Below, in pieces: positions 7,809 to 16,703 of a stretch of DNA of 64,000 nucleotides. The translations under genes and the position numbers were made by a program. Numbering within the stretch: position 1 is the stretch's first letter; each line of letters starts with the position of its first letter. The notes beneath the pieces were generated by a model, which saw nothing but the letters and a program-made list of their open reading frames with translations, searched no databases and had not been told where the DNA came from. Source of the stretch: Nocardioides rubriscoriae (GTDB lineage Bacteria; Actinomycetota; Actinomycetes; Propionibacteriales; Nocardioidaceae); the NCBI RefSeq assembly GCF_008087085.1, contig NZ_VIYJ01000001.1, positions 434,001 to 498,000 on the forward strand. The letters are read 5' to 3'.

Positions 7809-8657
7809 GTGCCGGAGGGGGACAGCGTCTACCAGCTCGCGCGCCGGCTCGACCGGTCGCTGCCGGGCCGCACCGTCGTGCGCTCGGACCTGCGGGTGCC
7901 CCGGTTGGCCACCCGCGACCTGGCCGGGCGCACCGTGGTCGAGCACGCGACGTACGGCAAGCACCTGCTGACCCGGTTCTCGGCCGGGGCCGGGGACGCG
8001 CCGGTGACCCTGCACAGCCACCTGCGCATGGACGGCGAGTGGTCGGTGACGCGGCCCGGCAAGGTGCTGCCGCGACGGCTGATGCCCGAGGTGCGCCTAG
8101 TGCTCGAGCTCGACTCCGGCTCGACGGCGTGGGGGCTGCGGCTGCACGACCTCGACCTGGCGCCGACCACCGACGAGGCGCGCTGGGTCGGCCACCTCGG
8201 CCCCGACCCCCTGCGCGGCGACTGGGACCCCGCCGAGGCCGTACGCCGCCTGCGCGCGACCCCGTCGACCCCGCTGGTCTCGGCGCTGCTCGACCAGACG
8301 CGGGTCTGCGGGCTGGGCAACCTGTGGGCCAACGAGCTGGCCTTCCTCATGGGCGTCAGCCCATGGACCCCGATCGGCGAGGTCGACGTCGAGCGGCTCG
8401 TGACCCGGGCCGCCACCGCCCTCAAGCACTCCGCCACCGTGCCGGGTGCCTACCAGGTCACCACCGGCCTGGCCCGCCGCGGCGAGAGCCACTGGGTCGC
8501 CGGCCGCCAGCGCCGCCCCTGCCTGCGCTGCGGGACGACCGTGCTGATGGTCGCCGAGCTGCCCGACGACGCGGCCCACCGGCGTACGTGGTGGTGCCCG
8601 CACTGCCAACCCGGCCCCGGCCCCGAGACCCGCGTGCCGTCCCCCCGACCGGGCTAG
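7809..8657 (+). CDS. Fpg/Nei family DNA glycosylase/AP lyase
   Basis: 282 residues. After the initiator the protein begins PEGDSVYQLARRL; the N-terminal Pro is the Schiff-base nucleophile and Glu the catalytic acid of the Nei (endonuclease VIII) group. The helix-two-turn-helix segment includes LLDQTRVCGLGNLWANE. A C-terminal zinc finger is present (CLRCG ... WWCPHCQ). It excises oxidised bases and cleaves the abasic site in base-excision repair. The GTG at 7809 is fixed because Pro must be residue 2. Closest to actinobacterial Nei proteins; assignment to a specific paralogue is uncertain. Confidence 0.9.
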   Translation: MPEGDSVYQLARRLDRSLPGRTVVRSDLRVPRLATRDLAGRTVVEHATYGKHLLTRFSAGAGDAPVTLHSHLRMDGEWSVTRPGKVLPRRLMPEVRLVLELDSGSTAWGLRLHDLDLAPTTDEARWVGHLGPDPLRGDWDPAEAVRRLRATPSTPLVSALLDQTRVCGLGNLWANELAFLMGVSPWTPIGEVDVERLVTRAATALKHSATVPGAYQVTTGLARRGESHWVAGRQRRPCLRCGTTVLMVAELPDDAAHRRTWWCPHCQPGPGPETRVPSPRPG

Positions 8658-8670
8658 CCCTGGCCCCCGT

Positions 8671-8782
8671 CCTCCACAGATCCCCGTCGACCCGTCGCGT
8701 AGACGCGACGGGTCGACCTGCTTGTCCACAGATCTGGGTCGACCCGTCGCGTAGACGCGACGGGTCGACGTCGTTGTCCACA
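8671..8782. repeat. 52-bp tandem repeat: perfect 32-bp palindrome plus TTGTCCACA
   Basis: Two identical 32-bp perfect palindromes (arm GTCGACCCGTCGCGT, centre AG) lie at 8686-8717 and 8738-8769, offset by exactly 52 bp. Each is followed by TTGTCCACA (8722-8730 and 8774-8782), also 52 bp apart, and a truncated CCTCCACAGA precedes the first. TTGTCCACA equals the actinobacterial DnaA-box consensus. The unit sits between the Nei/Fpg stop and a membrane-protein start. It could be a REP-like element, a terminator or a protein-binding site. Confidence 0.8.
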
Positions 8783-8791
8783 GGAGATGGC

Positions 8792-8797
8792 TAGGTT
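8792..8797 (+). promoter_or_regulatory. putative leaderless -10 hexamer (membrane protein)
   Basis: TAGGTT ends 7 nt before the ATG at 8805 and supports that start over the in-frame ATG at 8787. Confidence 0.5.
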
Positions 8798-8804
8798 GGC
8801 GGCC

Positions 8805-9509
8805 ATGGCAGACCTGGACCGGCTGGCTGCGCGCGAGGTGCGCCTGACCGTCGACCGGCTCGAGGAGCGCATCGCCGCCCGCTTCCCGGGGCGTGGGATC
8901 GGCCGGCTCGTGGTGCGGCTCGGCGCGCTGGTCGACGACGTCGACACCAGTGCACCCGACCGCAACCGGCGCCAGCGGCAGGCCCGGCTCGCGTCGCGCG
9001 TCGTCGCGGCGCTCGTGCTGGTGGCCACCGTGGTGGCGATGGGGCTCGCGCTGCGCGACGCCCTCGACCACGGGGTCGAGCGCACCGTCGACTGGCTGCC
9101 GCTGATCGAGTCGACGATCAACGACCTCGTGTTCGCCGCGATCGCGCTGTTCTTCCTCTACTCGATCCCCGAGCGGCTGCAGCGCGGGCGGTCGCTGGCC
9201 CTGCTGCACCGGCTGCGCTCGCTGGCGCACGTGGTCGACATGCACCAGCTCACCAAGGACCCCGAGCGGTTCCGCCCCGACTTCGTGGCGACCGCGCGCT
9301 CGGTCGACCCGCGGCTCACGCCGGCGGAGATGGAGCGCTACCTCGACTACTGCTCCGAGATCCTCAGCCTGGTCGGCAAGACCGCGGCCCTGGTGGCCGA
9401 GGAGTCGCGCGACGCCGTCGTGCTCGACGCCGTGGCCGGCATCGAGAACCTCACCACCAGCATGAGCCGCAAGATCTGGCAGAAGATCACCCTGCTCTCG
9501 CGGCTCTGA
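8805..9509 (+). CDS. two-helix membrane protein of unknown function
   Basis: 234 residues that I do not recognise. A charged amphipathic N-terminal region (residues 1-60, many Arg and Glu) precedes two hydrophobic helices at about 62-83 and 106-121. A soluble helical C-terminus follows, with a conserved-looking LDYCSEILSLVGKTAALVAEESRD stretch. It has no signal peptide and no enzymatic motif. The ATG at 8805 is chosen because TAGGTT ends 7 nt upstream; ATG 8787 would place AGGAG directly against the start. It stands alone between a palindromic repeat element and a convergent hydrolase gene. Confidence 0.75.
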   Translation: MADLDRLAAREVRLTVDRLEERIAARFPGRGIGRLVVRLGALVDDVDTSAPDRNRRQRQARLASRVVAALVLVATVVAMGLALRDALDHGVERTVDWLPLIESTINDLVFAAIALFFLYSIPERLQRGRSLALLHRLRSLAHVVDMHQLTKDPERFRPDFVATARSVDPRLTPAEMERYLDYCSEILSLVGKTAALVAEESRDAVVLDAVAGIENLTTSMSRKIWQKITLLSRL

Positions 9510-9527
9510 GGACGGTCCCGAGGGTGG

Positions 9528-10364
9528 CTACCCGATCCCGTCGAGCACCTCGAGCGTGCGCGTCCAGGCGTCGGACTCGACGTCGATGACGGTGAAGTGG
9601 TCGCCGTCGACCTCGACCAGTTCGGCCGTCGCCCCCGCGGCCGTCGCCCGGTCGACGTACGACGTCGACTGGCTCAGCGGGACGATGGTGTCGTCGGTGC
9701 CGTGCACGCACCAGACGGGCACGTCGAGCGGCAGCTGCTGCGCGGGGTCGTAGCGCTCGTCGGCGACCGTGGGCTGGTGGCCGAGGAACAACCCGGCGGC
9801 CCCTCCCCCGAGGTTCTGCGCCTCGGCCTCGACCAGGTCGAGGACCCCGGCCTGGCTGATCACGTGGGTGACCGGGACCTCGTCGGTCCAGCCGTAGCGG
9901 CCGCGGGCCGCCGCCCACGCGGCGAGGTGCCCGCCGGCGCTGTGCCCGAGGGTGACGACCCTCGCGGTGCCGACACCGAGGTCGGCGAGCTTGTCGATAC
10001 CCGCGGCGACGTCGTCGAAGGTGGCCGGGGCCCCGCCGCCGCCCCCCTCGCCGTCACCGATGCGGCGGTACTCGAGGTTCCACGCGGCCCAGCCCGCACC
10101 CGCCAGCGAGACCGCCAGCGGGGTGCCGAGGTCCTCGGCGTTGTACTCGGAGCGCCAGAAGCCGCCGTGGATCACCACGACCACACCACGGGGCTTGCCC
10201 ACCGGCAGGTGGAGCTCGCCGTACTGGCTGGGGTCGTCGCCGTAGGGCACCCGCCTGGGCCCCGGCAGGGCAGGATCGGCCACGGAATCGTCCTCTCCAC
10301 ACGCGGTCAGGGTCGGACCGAGCGCCGCGAGGGCGCTGAGGGCGAGGAAGCGTCGTCGGTCCAC
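9528..10364 (-). CDS. alpha/beta hydrolase lipoprotein
   Basis: 278 residues. The N-terminus MDRRRFLALSALAALGP has a twin-arginine-like motif and runs into the lipobox LTAC, so it is probably lipidated and extracellular. Catalytic features: oxyanion motif VIHGGFW, nucleophile elbow GHSAGG, acid in HGTDDT, and His in GDHF. This matches the BD-FAE/esterase-lipase type of alpha/beta hydrolases. The substrate is unknown. GTG start; convergent with the upstream membrane-protein gene and located downstream of purL on the same strand, though probably with its own promoter. Confidence 0.85.
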   Translation of the reverse strand: MDRRRFLALSALAALGPTLTACGEDDSVADPALPGPRRVPYGDDPSQYGELHLPVGKPRGVVVVIHGGFWRSEYNAEDLGTPLAVSLAGAGWAAWNLEYRRIGDGEGGGGGAPATFDDVAAGIDKLADLGVGTARVVTLGHSAGGHLAAWAAARGRYGWTDEVPVTHVISQAGVLDLVEAEAQNLGGGAAGLFLGHQPTVADERYDPAQQLPLDVPVWCVHGTDDTIVPLSQSTSYVDRATAAGATAELVEVDGDHFTVIDVESDAWTRTLEVLDGIG

Positions 10365-10415
10365 GGCCCTGATCCTCTCGCACGGGCGGTGACGCCCGCG
10401 TCCGGGTCGTGCGCC

Positions 10416-12707
10416 TCAGGCCAGGGCGGCCGGCAGCGTCGCCATCCAGGTCGAGCGGAGCTCGAGCAGGTTGACCTCGAACTGACCCTCGACCGCGAGC
10501 ACGTCACCCCCGGTGACGCCCAGCTCGACGAGGGGTACGCCGTGGCGCCCGGCGAGCTCGACGAGCCGGTCGGTGTCGCGGTCGGCGACGGTGACCAGCA
10601 CCCGGCCGGCCGACTCGGAGAACAGCGCGACGAACGGGTCGGCGGCGACGCTCTCGACGGCGACGGTCACGCCGCACATGTGCCGGATCGCGCACTCGGC
10701 CAGCGCCTGGGCGAGGCCGCCGTCGGAGAGGTCGTGCGCCGAGGTCAGCAGGCCGACCCCGTCGACCAGCAGCTCGGCCAGTCGCTTCTCGGCGGCCAGG
10801 TCGACCACGGGCGGGAGGCCGCCGAGGTGGCCGTGGACGACGTGGGCCCACTCCGAGCCGCTGAGCTCCTCGCGGGTCTCGCCCAGCAGGAACACCCGGT
10901 CACCGGTCTGGTCGCCCTCGACGGCCGCCCACGCGGACGGCGTACGGCGGGTGACGTCGTCGATCACGCCGAGCACGGCGACGACGGGGGTGGGCAGGAT
11001 CGCGGTCTCGCCGGTCTGGTTGTAGAGCGAGACGTTGCCGCCGGTGACGGGGATGCCGAGCTCGAGGCAGCCGTCCTTGAGCCCGCGGCAGGCCTCGGCG
11101 AACTGCCACATGACACCGGGGTCCTCGGGCGAGCCGAAGTTGAGGCAGTCGGAGATGGCCAGCGGAACGGCGCCGCCGGTGGCGACGTTGCGGTAGGACT
11201 CGGCCAGCGCGAGCCGGGCGCCGGCGTAGGGGTCGAGGCGCGCGAAGCGGCCGTTGCAGTCGGTGGAGACGGCGACGCCGAGGTTGGTCGACTCGTCGAC
11301 GCGGATCATGCCGCTGTCGCTGGGCTGGGCCAGGACGGTGTTGCCACGGACGTAGCGGTCGTACTGGTCGGTGATCCACGACTTGTCGCACAGGTTGGGG
11401 CTCGCGGCCAGCCTCAGCAGGGTGGCGCGCAGCTCGTCACCCGTCGACGGTCGCGGCAGCGACTCGGCGCCGTCGGCCTGGAGCACGTCCTGGCTGTCGG
11501 GGCGGGCGTAGGGGCGCTGGTAGGTGGGGCCGTCGTGGGCCACCGAGCGCGGGGGCACGTCGACGACGCGCTCGCCGTGCCAGTCGATCTCGAGGCGTCC
11601 GGTGTCGGTGACCTCGCCGACGACGACGGCCTCGACGTCCCACTTGGCGCAGATGGCCATGAAGCGCTCGACGTCGTCGGGGGTGACGACCGCCATCATG
11701 CGCTCCTGGCTCTCGCTCATGAGGATCTCCTCGGGCGCCAGGGTCGAGTCGCGCAGCGGCACCCGGTCGAGCTCGACGTGCATGCCGCCGTCGCCGGCCG
11801 AGGCCAGCTCGGACGTCGCGCAGGACAGCCCGGCGCCGCCGAGGTCCTGGATGCCGGCGACCACGCCGGCGGCGAAGAGCTCGAGGGTGCACTCGATGAG
11901 GAGCTTCTCCATGAAGGGGTCGCCGACCTGCACGCTCGGGCGCTTGGCCGGGCCGGTCGACTCGAAGGTCTCCGAGGCGAGGATCGAGACGCCGCCGATG
12001 CCGTCGCCACCGGTGCGGGCGCCGTACAGGATCACCTGGTTGCCGGTGCCGGAGGCGTTGGCGAGGTGGAGGTCCTCGTGGCGCAGCACGCCGACGCACA
12101 GGGCGTTGACCAGCGGGTTGCCGACGTAGGTCTCGTCGAAGACGGCCTCGCCGCCGATGTTGGGCAGGCCCAGGCAGTTGCCGTAGCCGCCGACCCCGGC
12201 GACGATGCCCGGCAGCACGCGCTGGGTGTCGGGGGCGTCGAGCGGGCCGAAGCGCAGGGGGTCCATGACGGCGACCGGGCGCGCACCCATGGCGAGGATG
12301 TCGCGCACGATGCCGCCGACGCCGGTCGCGGCGCCCTGGTAGGGCTCGACGAAGCTCGGGTGGTTGTGCGACTCGACCTTGAAGGTCACGGCGTAGCCCT
12401 GGCCGATGTCGATGACGCCGGCGTTCTCGCCGATGCCGGCGAGCATGCCGCCGATCGGCGTGTGCTGCGGGATCTCGGAGAACTGCTTGAGGTGCACCTT
12501 GGTCGACTTGTAGGAGCAGTGCTCGCTCCACATCACCGAGTACATCGCCAGCTCGGAGCTGGTGGGGCGCCGTCCGAGGATCTCGCGGATCGACTGGTAC
12601 TCGTCGGCCTTGAGGCCGAGGTCGGCCCACGGCTGCTCGCGACCGGGGTCGGTGGCCGCGACGGCCACGGTGTCGAGGGCGGACGTCGGCGCAGCGGGCT
12701 CGGTCAC
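10416..12707 (-). CDS. purL: phosphoribosylformylglycinamidine synthase subunit PurL
   Basis: 763 residues, the small (PurS/PurQ-dependent) form. It catalyses ATP-dependent conversion of FGAR to FGAM, the fourth step of de novo purine synthesis, using ammonia channelled from PurQ. Motifs include [56 protein letters not shown] and [19 protein letters not shown] start with TAGATT ending 6 nt upstream, a leaderless arrangement. purS and purQ lie about 11 kb away rather than adjacent. Confidence 0.97.
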   Translation of the reverse strand: MTEPAAPTSALDTVAVAATDPGREQPWADLGLKADEYQSIREILGRRPTSSELAMYSVMWSEHCSYKSTKVHLKQFSEIPQHTPIGGMLAGIGENAGVIDIGQGYAVTFKVESHNHPSFVEPYQGAATGVGGIVRDILAMGARPVAVMDPLRFGPLDAPDTQRVLPGIVAGVGGYGNCLGLPNIGGEAVFDETYVGNPLVNALCVGVLRHEDLHLANASGTGNQVILYGARTGGDGIGGVSILASETFESTGPAKRPSVQVGDPFMEKLLIECTLELFAAGVVAGIQDLGGAGLSCATSELASAGDGGMHVELDRVPLRDSTLAPEEILMSESQERMMAVVTPDDVERFMAICAKWDVEAVVVGEVTDTGRLEIDWHGERVVDVPPRSVAHDGPTYQRPYARPDSQDVLQADGAESLPRPSTGDELRATLLRLAASPNLCDKSWITDQYDRYVRGNTVLAQPSDSGMIRVDESTNLGVAVSTDCNGRFARLDPYAGARLALAESYRNVATGGAVPLAISDCLNFGSPEDPGVMWQFAEACRGLKDGCLELGIPVTGGNVSLYNQTGETAILPTPVVAVLGVIDDVTRRTPSAWAAVEGDQTGDRVFLLGETREELSGSEWAHVVHGHLGGLPPVVDLAAEKRLAELLVDGVGLLTSAHDLSDGGLAQALAECAIRHMCGVTVAVESVAADPFVALFSESAGRVLVTVADRDTDRLVELAGRHGVPLVELGVTGGDVLAVEGQFEVNLLELRSTWMATLPAALA

Positions 12708-12713
12708 AGGCGA

Positions 12714-12719
12714 AATCTA
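12714..12719 (-). promoter_or_regulatory. putative leaderless -10 hexamer (purL)
   Basis: TAGATT on the minus strand ends 6 nt before the purL GTG at 12707. Confidence 0.55.
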
Positions 12720-12761
12720 CCGGGGCCCGCTGGCGCCCCCGCCGGTGCCTTACCGGTCGCG

Positions 12762-14129
12762 CTACCGGTCGCGCTGCCGGTCGTGGGCCAGGGCGCCCAT
12801 GGGGTCCCAGGCCGGCAGCACGATGGGCTCGGTGTCGAGGGCGGCCCGCAGGTCGGCCGGCAGCCGGTCGCGACGTACGGCGGTCTCGAAGACGTACTCG
12901 TCGAACCAGCCGTCGGTCATCGTCCAGAACCCCTGGTCGCCCTTCTCGGCACCCCAGCTGTTCTCGACGCGCCAGCGACGGGCGCGGCCGTCGACGACGT
13001 CGACGCCGGTGAGCATCATCGCGTGGGTCATCGCGGTCGCCCCGTGCAGCAGTCGGTCGGCCTTGTCGAGGTCGGTCGTGGTGCCGTAGACCCCGTCGTA
13101 GTCGTAGAGCTCGGCGTCCCAGGACCCGGAGTCGCCGTGGTGCATCTGGTCGACGTCGCAGCCGAACCACACGGGCTCGCCGCCGACGATCGCCTCCTGC
13201 GCCCAGGTCTTGATCTGGGCGATGTCGACGTTGAGGTAGACCACCGGCGGCGCCCCGACGACGTTGCCGAGGTGCTCGACGGTGAAGGTGCGGCCCAGCG
13301 GGCTGCTCGGGCGCGGGTCGTGGACCACGCAGACGTAGTCGTCCAGCGGCACGTCGACCCAGCGGGCGGCGAACTCGAGGGGCGTCGTCTCGGGCTCGCG
13401 GTGGAAGACGTCGTCCTTGTCGGTCCACTGCCACGCGAAGCGCTCGGGTGGCGTGCCGAGGTGCAGCGAGAGCATCTTGTGGACGACGTCGAGGGTCTCC
13501 TCCTTGCGCTGGCGCAGCTGCTCCAGGCCGTCACCGGCCGCCGCCGCCGCGCGCAGGTCGCGGGCGGCCTGGCGCAGCACGGCGGCCAGCCGGGTGTTGA
13601 GCTGGTGGGTGGCCCCGGACGAGGCGGTCTCGGGCATCACCGACTGGGGCACCAGGCCGTGCTTGGCGACCAGCGCGACGAACATGTTCCACTGCCCGCC
13701 GTCCTCGGTGGGGCTGGCCATCAGGTGGGCCACGGTGCGGTCGTCGACGTCGCGGTCGGCCAGGGCGATGACCGCCTCGAGCCAGTGGTTGGCCTTCTCG
13801 AGCTTGTCCCAGAAGAGCAGGTGGTTCTGCGAGAACTCGAAGTCCTTGAGGCCCATCTGGCGTGCCGCGCCCACGCGCAGGAGGTTGAGCCCGGCGAACA
13901 GCCAGCACCGACCGCTCTTCTGCTGGTTGGTGACGGCCCAGGCGTCGAGCCGGTGCGACATCGACCGGTCGACGGCCAGGGCGCGCCGCCGGTCGAGCGC
14001 CACCGTGTCGACGGGGTGGGCGGTCAGCGCGTTCTGCCAGAGCTGGTGCTGGGGATCAGCCGCCCGCTGCTTGCTGAACGCGTCGAGCAGGTCGGGTCCG
14101 AGCTGTCCGTGGGTCACGTCGACGAACAT
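12762..14129 (-). CDS. pepC: C1B family aminopeptidase (bleomycin hydrolase / PepC)
   Basis: 455 residues, typical for PepC. The papain-fold catalytic residues are visible: Gln and Cys in TNQQKSGRCWLFA (Cys75), His in AMTHAMMLTG and Asn in WRVENSWG. The family forms self-compartmentalised hexamers that trim peptides in the cytoplasm. The ATG at 14129 is 11 nt after the TetR stop; a GTG at 14117 would give an N-terminus starting THGQLGPDLL and is a plausible alternative. It follows the TetR gene on the same strand and may be co-transcribed. The last codons lie in a 12-bp repeat (TACCGGTCGCGC-like) at 12750-12786. Confidence 0.93.
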   Translation of the reverse strand: MFVDVTHGQLGPDLLDAFSKQRAADPQHQLWQNALTAHPVDTVALDRRRALAVDRSMSHRLDAWAVTNQQKSGRCWLFAGLNLLRVGAARQMGLKDFEFSQNHLLFWDKLEKANHWLEAVIALADRDVDDRTVAHLMASPTEDGGQWNMFVALVAKHGLVPQSVMPETASSGATHQLNTRLAAVLRQAARDLRAAAAAGDGLEQLRQRKEETLDVVHKMLSLHLGTPPERFAWQWTDKDDVFHREPETTPLEFAARWVDVPLDDYVCVVHDPRPSSPLGRTFTVEHLGNVVGAPPVVYLNVDIAQIKTWAQEAIVGGEPVWFGCDVDQMHHGDSGSWDAELYDYDGVYGTTTDLDKADRLLHGATAMTHAMMLTGVDVVDGRARRWRVENSWGAEKGDQGFWTMTDGWFDEYVFETAVRRDRLPADLRAALDTEPIVLPAWDPMGALAHDRQRDR

Positions 14130-14140
14130 ACGCCCGAAGG

Positions 14141-14695
14141 TCAGGCGCGGGCGAGCATCCCGTCGGCCACGACCTCGAGCAGCGGGCGTACGGCGTCGGC
14201 GTCGAGCTCGGACTGGTCGGCGACCGCCGCGACCCCGCCGACCAGGCGGCAGACCTGCACCGAGTCGACGCCCGGGCGCAGGGCACCGCGCGCGGCGAGC
14301 TGGTCCATGACGCGGTCGGCCGCCCCGGAGAGCACCTGGCACTTGCTGCGGATCGGCGACTCGGGGTTGCCCATCGCCGTGGTGATCTTGGCCGGCCCGC
14401 CCTTGTGGAGGCTGATCAGCTCGACGTAGGTCTCGAACCAGCGCAGCAGCAGGTCGCGGTCGGAGCCCTCGAAGGCCAGCACCTTGTCGGTCGACTCGGT
14501 GACCCGGTCGACCCAGCTCTGCATGAGCGCGTCGATCAGGTCGTCGCGGGTCGGGAAGTGGCGGTAGAGGGTGCCGGCGCCGACCCCGGCGCGCTTGGCG
14601 ACCAGGTCGAGCGAGGCGTCGTAGCCCTGCTCGCGAAACACGTCGCGGGCGACCTCGACGATGCGGTCGCGGTTGCGCTTGGCGTCGGCGCGCAC
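14141..14695 (-). CDS. TetR family transcriptional regulator
   Basis: 184 residues. The N-terminal helix-turn-helix is clear: IVEVARDVFREQGYDASLDL, VAKRAGVGAGTLYRHFPTRD. The C-terminal ligand-binding domain is of the SBP/TetR_C type with PRSKCQ-like segments. GTG start with AGAGGAAG about 8 nt upstream. It is divergent from a DHA2 exporter, and the intergenic region contains two matching inverted repeats, so it is expected to repress the exporter and itself and to be released by a drug-like ligand. Confidence 0.92.
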   Translation of the reverse strand: MRADAKRNRDRIVEVARDVFREQGYDASLDLVAKRAGVGAGTLYRHFPTRDDLIDALMQSWVDRVTESTDKVLAFEGSDRDLLLRWFETYVELISLHKGGPAKITTAMGNPESPIRSKCQVLSGAADRVMDQLAARGALRPGVDSVQVCRLVGGVAAVADQSELDADAVRPLLEVVADGMLARA

Positions 14696-14715
14696 GGCAA
14701 TCTTCCTCTTTCCAC

Positions 14716-14744
14716 TTGCTAAACGGAGAGTGTCTCCGTATCGT
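14716..14744 (+). promoter_or_regulatory. putative promoter of DHA2 exporter
   Basis: TTGCTA (14716-14721) and TATCGT (14739-14744) are separated by 17 nt. The first TetR operator fills the spacer, which fits repression by occlusion of RNA polymerase. Confidence 0.5.
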
Positions 14745-14769
14745 GGTGCAAGAACCGGAGAACGTCTCC
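14723..14769. promoter_or_regulatory. paired TetR operators
   Basis: Inverted repeat ACGGAGA-GTG-TCTCCGT at 14723-14739 is perfect. A second, CGGAGA-ACG-TCTCC, lies at 14756-14769. Their centres are 32 bp apart, about three helical turns, so two dimers would bind the same DNA face. Confidence 0.7.
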
Positions 14770-14818
14770 ACTATACGTCCCCCTCGGCCGATCGGCCAGA
14801 ACAGGACCTCCTCCTCCC

Positions 14819-16291
14819 ATGTCGCACCAGACACTGTCCCCTGCCCACCAGGCCCTTCCCGACGACCTGCCGCCCGACGCCACCCGCGCCGCGGCCGGCA
14901 TCGCCCTGGTCCTGGTCGCCCAGCTCATGCTCGTCCTCGACGCGACCGTCGTGAACGTCGCGCTCCCCCACATCGCCACCGACCTGTCCTTCGGCCCGGC
15001 CGGGCTGTCGTGGGTCCTCAACGCCTACACCCTCGCCTTCGGCGGCCTGCTGCTGCTCGGGGGCCGGCTCGGCGACGTCTTCGGGCGCCGCCGGATGTTC
15101 GAGGCCGGCCTCGCGCTCTTCACCGTCGCCTCGCTGCTCGGCGGCCTGGCCCAGACCCCCGGCATGCTCGTCGGTGCCCGCGCCCTCCAGGGCGTCGGCG
15201 CCGCCCTCGCCGCCCCCGGGGTGCTCGCCCTGCTCACCACCAGCGCGCCCGACGAGGCCGCCCGCAACCGCGCCCTCGCGCTCTTCGGGGCCGTGTCGTC
15301 GGGCGGCATGTCGATCGGCCTGCTGCTCGGCGGCGCGCTCACCGACCTCGGCTCGTGGCGCTGGACGATGTTCATCAACGTGCCGATCGGCCTGGCCGTC
15401 CTGGCGCTCACCCGCCGCGTCCTCGACGAGACCACCCGCCGTCCTGGTCGCTTCGACGTCGTCGGCGCCCTCACCGCGACCGGTGGTGCCGTGTCGGTCG
15501 TGTGGGCGCTGATCCAGGCCCCCGAGCACGGGTGGGCCTCGGCCCGCGTGCTCGGCGGGCTCGCGCTCGGCGCCGCCCTGATCGCCCTGCTCGCCCGTAC
15601 CGAGCTGCGGGTCGCCCACCCGATGCTGCGTCCCGAGCTCCTGCGCGACGGCCGCCGCGTCGGCGGCCTGGCCGTGATGGCCCTGGTCGTCGGCGGCCAG
15701 CTGTCGATGTTCTTCCTCGCCGTGCAGTTCATCGAGGGTGAGCTCGGCTTCGGCCCGATGGAGTCGGGCCTGGCCTTCCTGCCGCTGACGCTCGGCATCT
15801 TCGCGATGTCGCGGGTCACCCCGCGGCTGCTGGCCCGCTTCGGCCCGAGCCCGATGATCATCGTCGGCGCGACCGGCCTGGCCACCAGCTTCGCGTGGCT
15901 GAGCACGCTCTCGGCCTCCGACGACTACCTCTCGGGCCTGTTCGGCCCGATGCTGCTCAACGGCCTGTCGGCGGGCCTGGCCTTCATGCCCGTCACCGCC
16001 ATCGTCCTGGCCGGCGTCGAGCCCGAGCACGCCGGCTCGGCCTCCGGGCTGTTGCAGACCTTCCAGCAGCTCGGCGGCGCCATCGGCCTGGCCGTCATCG
16101 TCTCGGTGTACGCCGTGGGCGCGGTGCCCGGCGAGTTCCTGCCCGGCGCGCGGGCGGCGTTCCTCACCTCGGCGGGCTTCGCCGCCGTGGCCCTGGCGGT
16201 CGGCGTCGCCCTGCACCTGCAGGGCCGTCGTACGGCACGGGGCCGGGCGGGAGCGGACGAGCCGCGAGTCGTGGCCGTGGAGGCTGCCTGA
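14819..16291 (+). CDS. DHA2 family MFS drug exporter (EmrB/QacA type)
   Basis: 490 residues with about 14 hydrophobic helices. TM1 contains LDATVVNVALPHIATDL, the DHA2 signature, and motif A is GGRLGDVFGRRRMF. GVLALLTTSAPDEAARNRAL and GSWRWTMFINVPIG are also typical of the EmrB/QacA group. Proton-driven efflux of hydrophobic or cationic drugs is the family function; the substrate is unknown. It is divergently controlled by the adjacent TetR gene and followed by a strong terminator hairpin. Confidence 0.92.
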   Translation: MSHQTLSPAHQALPDDLPPDATRAAAGIALVLVAQLMLVLDATVVNVALPHIATDLSFGPAGLSWVLNAYTLAFGGLLLLGGRLGDVFGRRRMFEAGLALFTVASLLGGLAQTPGMLVGARALQGVGAALAAPGVLALLTTSAPDEAARNRALALFGAVSSGGMSIGLLLGGALTDLGSWRWTMFINVPIGLAVLALTRRVLDETTRRPGRFDVVGALTATGGAVSVVWALIQAPEHGWASARVLGGLALGAALIALLARTELRVAHPMLRPELLRDGRRVGGLAVMALVVGGQLSMFFLAVQFIEGELGFGPMESGLAFLPLTLGIFAMSRVTPRLLARFGPSPMIIVGATGLATSFAWLSTLSASDDYLSGLFGPMLLNGLSAGLAFMPVTAIVLAGVEPEHAGSASGLLQTFQQLGGAIGLAVIVSVYAVGAVPGEFLPGARAAFLTSAGFAAVALAVGVALHLQGRRTARGRAGADEPRVVAVEAA

Positions 16292-16305
16292 CCCTCGTGC
16301 TCCGG

Positions 16306-16343
16306 CTCGACCGTCCGTCCGCGCGTGCGGACGGGCGGTCGAG
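16306..16343 (+). terminator. intrinsic-type hairpin after DHA2 exporter
   Basis: CTCGACCGTCCGTCCGC and GCGGACGGGCGGTCGAG form a 17-bp stem with one mismatch and a 4-nt loop, 15 nt after the stop codon. There is no U-tract, as is common in actinobacteria. It may also serve the converging small gene. Confidence 0.7.
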
Positions 16344-16381
16344 TCGCAGGGGGGTGAGAGCGGGTCGGGCAGCCCCCGGGC

Positions 16382-16537
16382 TCAGGCCGACTCGGGCCTG
16401 CGCACCTGCCAGTGCTCGCCGTCCCACCACCAGTGCCCGTCGCAGCTGAAGACGGGCGGACCGCCGGGCCACGGGTCGGCCTGGAAGGCCGGCGCCCAGG
16501 CCAGGACGGCTGGTTCGGTCCAGGTGTCCTCGCTCAT
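16382..16537 (-). CDS. small Trp-rich protein
   Basis: 51 residues. The C-terminus reads SCDGHWWWDGEHWQVRRPE, resembling the short W-W-x-D-G-x-x-W motif found in small actinobacterial proteins and at the N-termini of some membrane proteins. The ATG at 16537 is supported by AGGAG 7 nt upstream; extending to 16594 would go past this site. Function unknown, and no partner gene is evident. Confidence 0.55.
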   Translation of the reverse strand: MSEDTWTEPAVLAWAPAFQADPWPGGPPVFSCDGHWWWDGEHWQVRRPESA

Positions 16538-16691
16538 GGTCCGGCTCCTCGCCTCGGTGGGGGAACACCAGCGTGATCCCGCGGCCCGACCCACGTCCGG
16601 CGAACCGGGCCACGCCGACCGAACGGACGCAGGGATCCCCCGAACGGGCCACCCCGGGCCCGTCTGACCGTCGTCGACCCCGGGCGCGGGT

Positions 16692-16697
16692 TACGGT
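16692..16697 (+). promoter_or_regulatory. putative leaderless -10 hexamer (phosphodiesterase lipoprotein)
   Basis: TACGGT ends 6 nt before the ATG at 16704. Confidence 0.5.
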
Positions 16698-16703
16698 CGG
16701 GCC

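Noticed and set aside
8722..8782. Possible replication origin because of two DnaA-box-like sequences
   Set aside because: Only two boxes, no AT-rich unwinding region, and no dnaA, dnaN or parAB genes nearby.
9597..14429. A 1610-residue open frame on the plus strand
   Set aside because: It lies antisense to the unmistakable purL, pepC and TetR genes, and its composition is the Gly/Asp/Val/Arg-rich pattern of a high-GC shadow frame.
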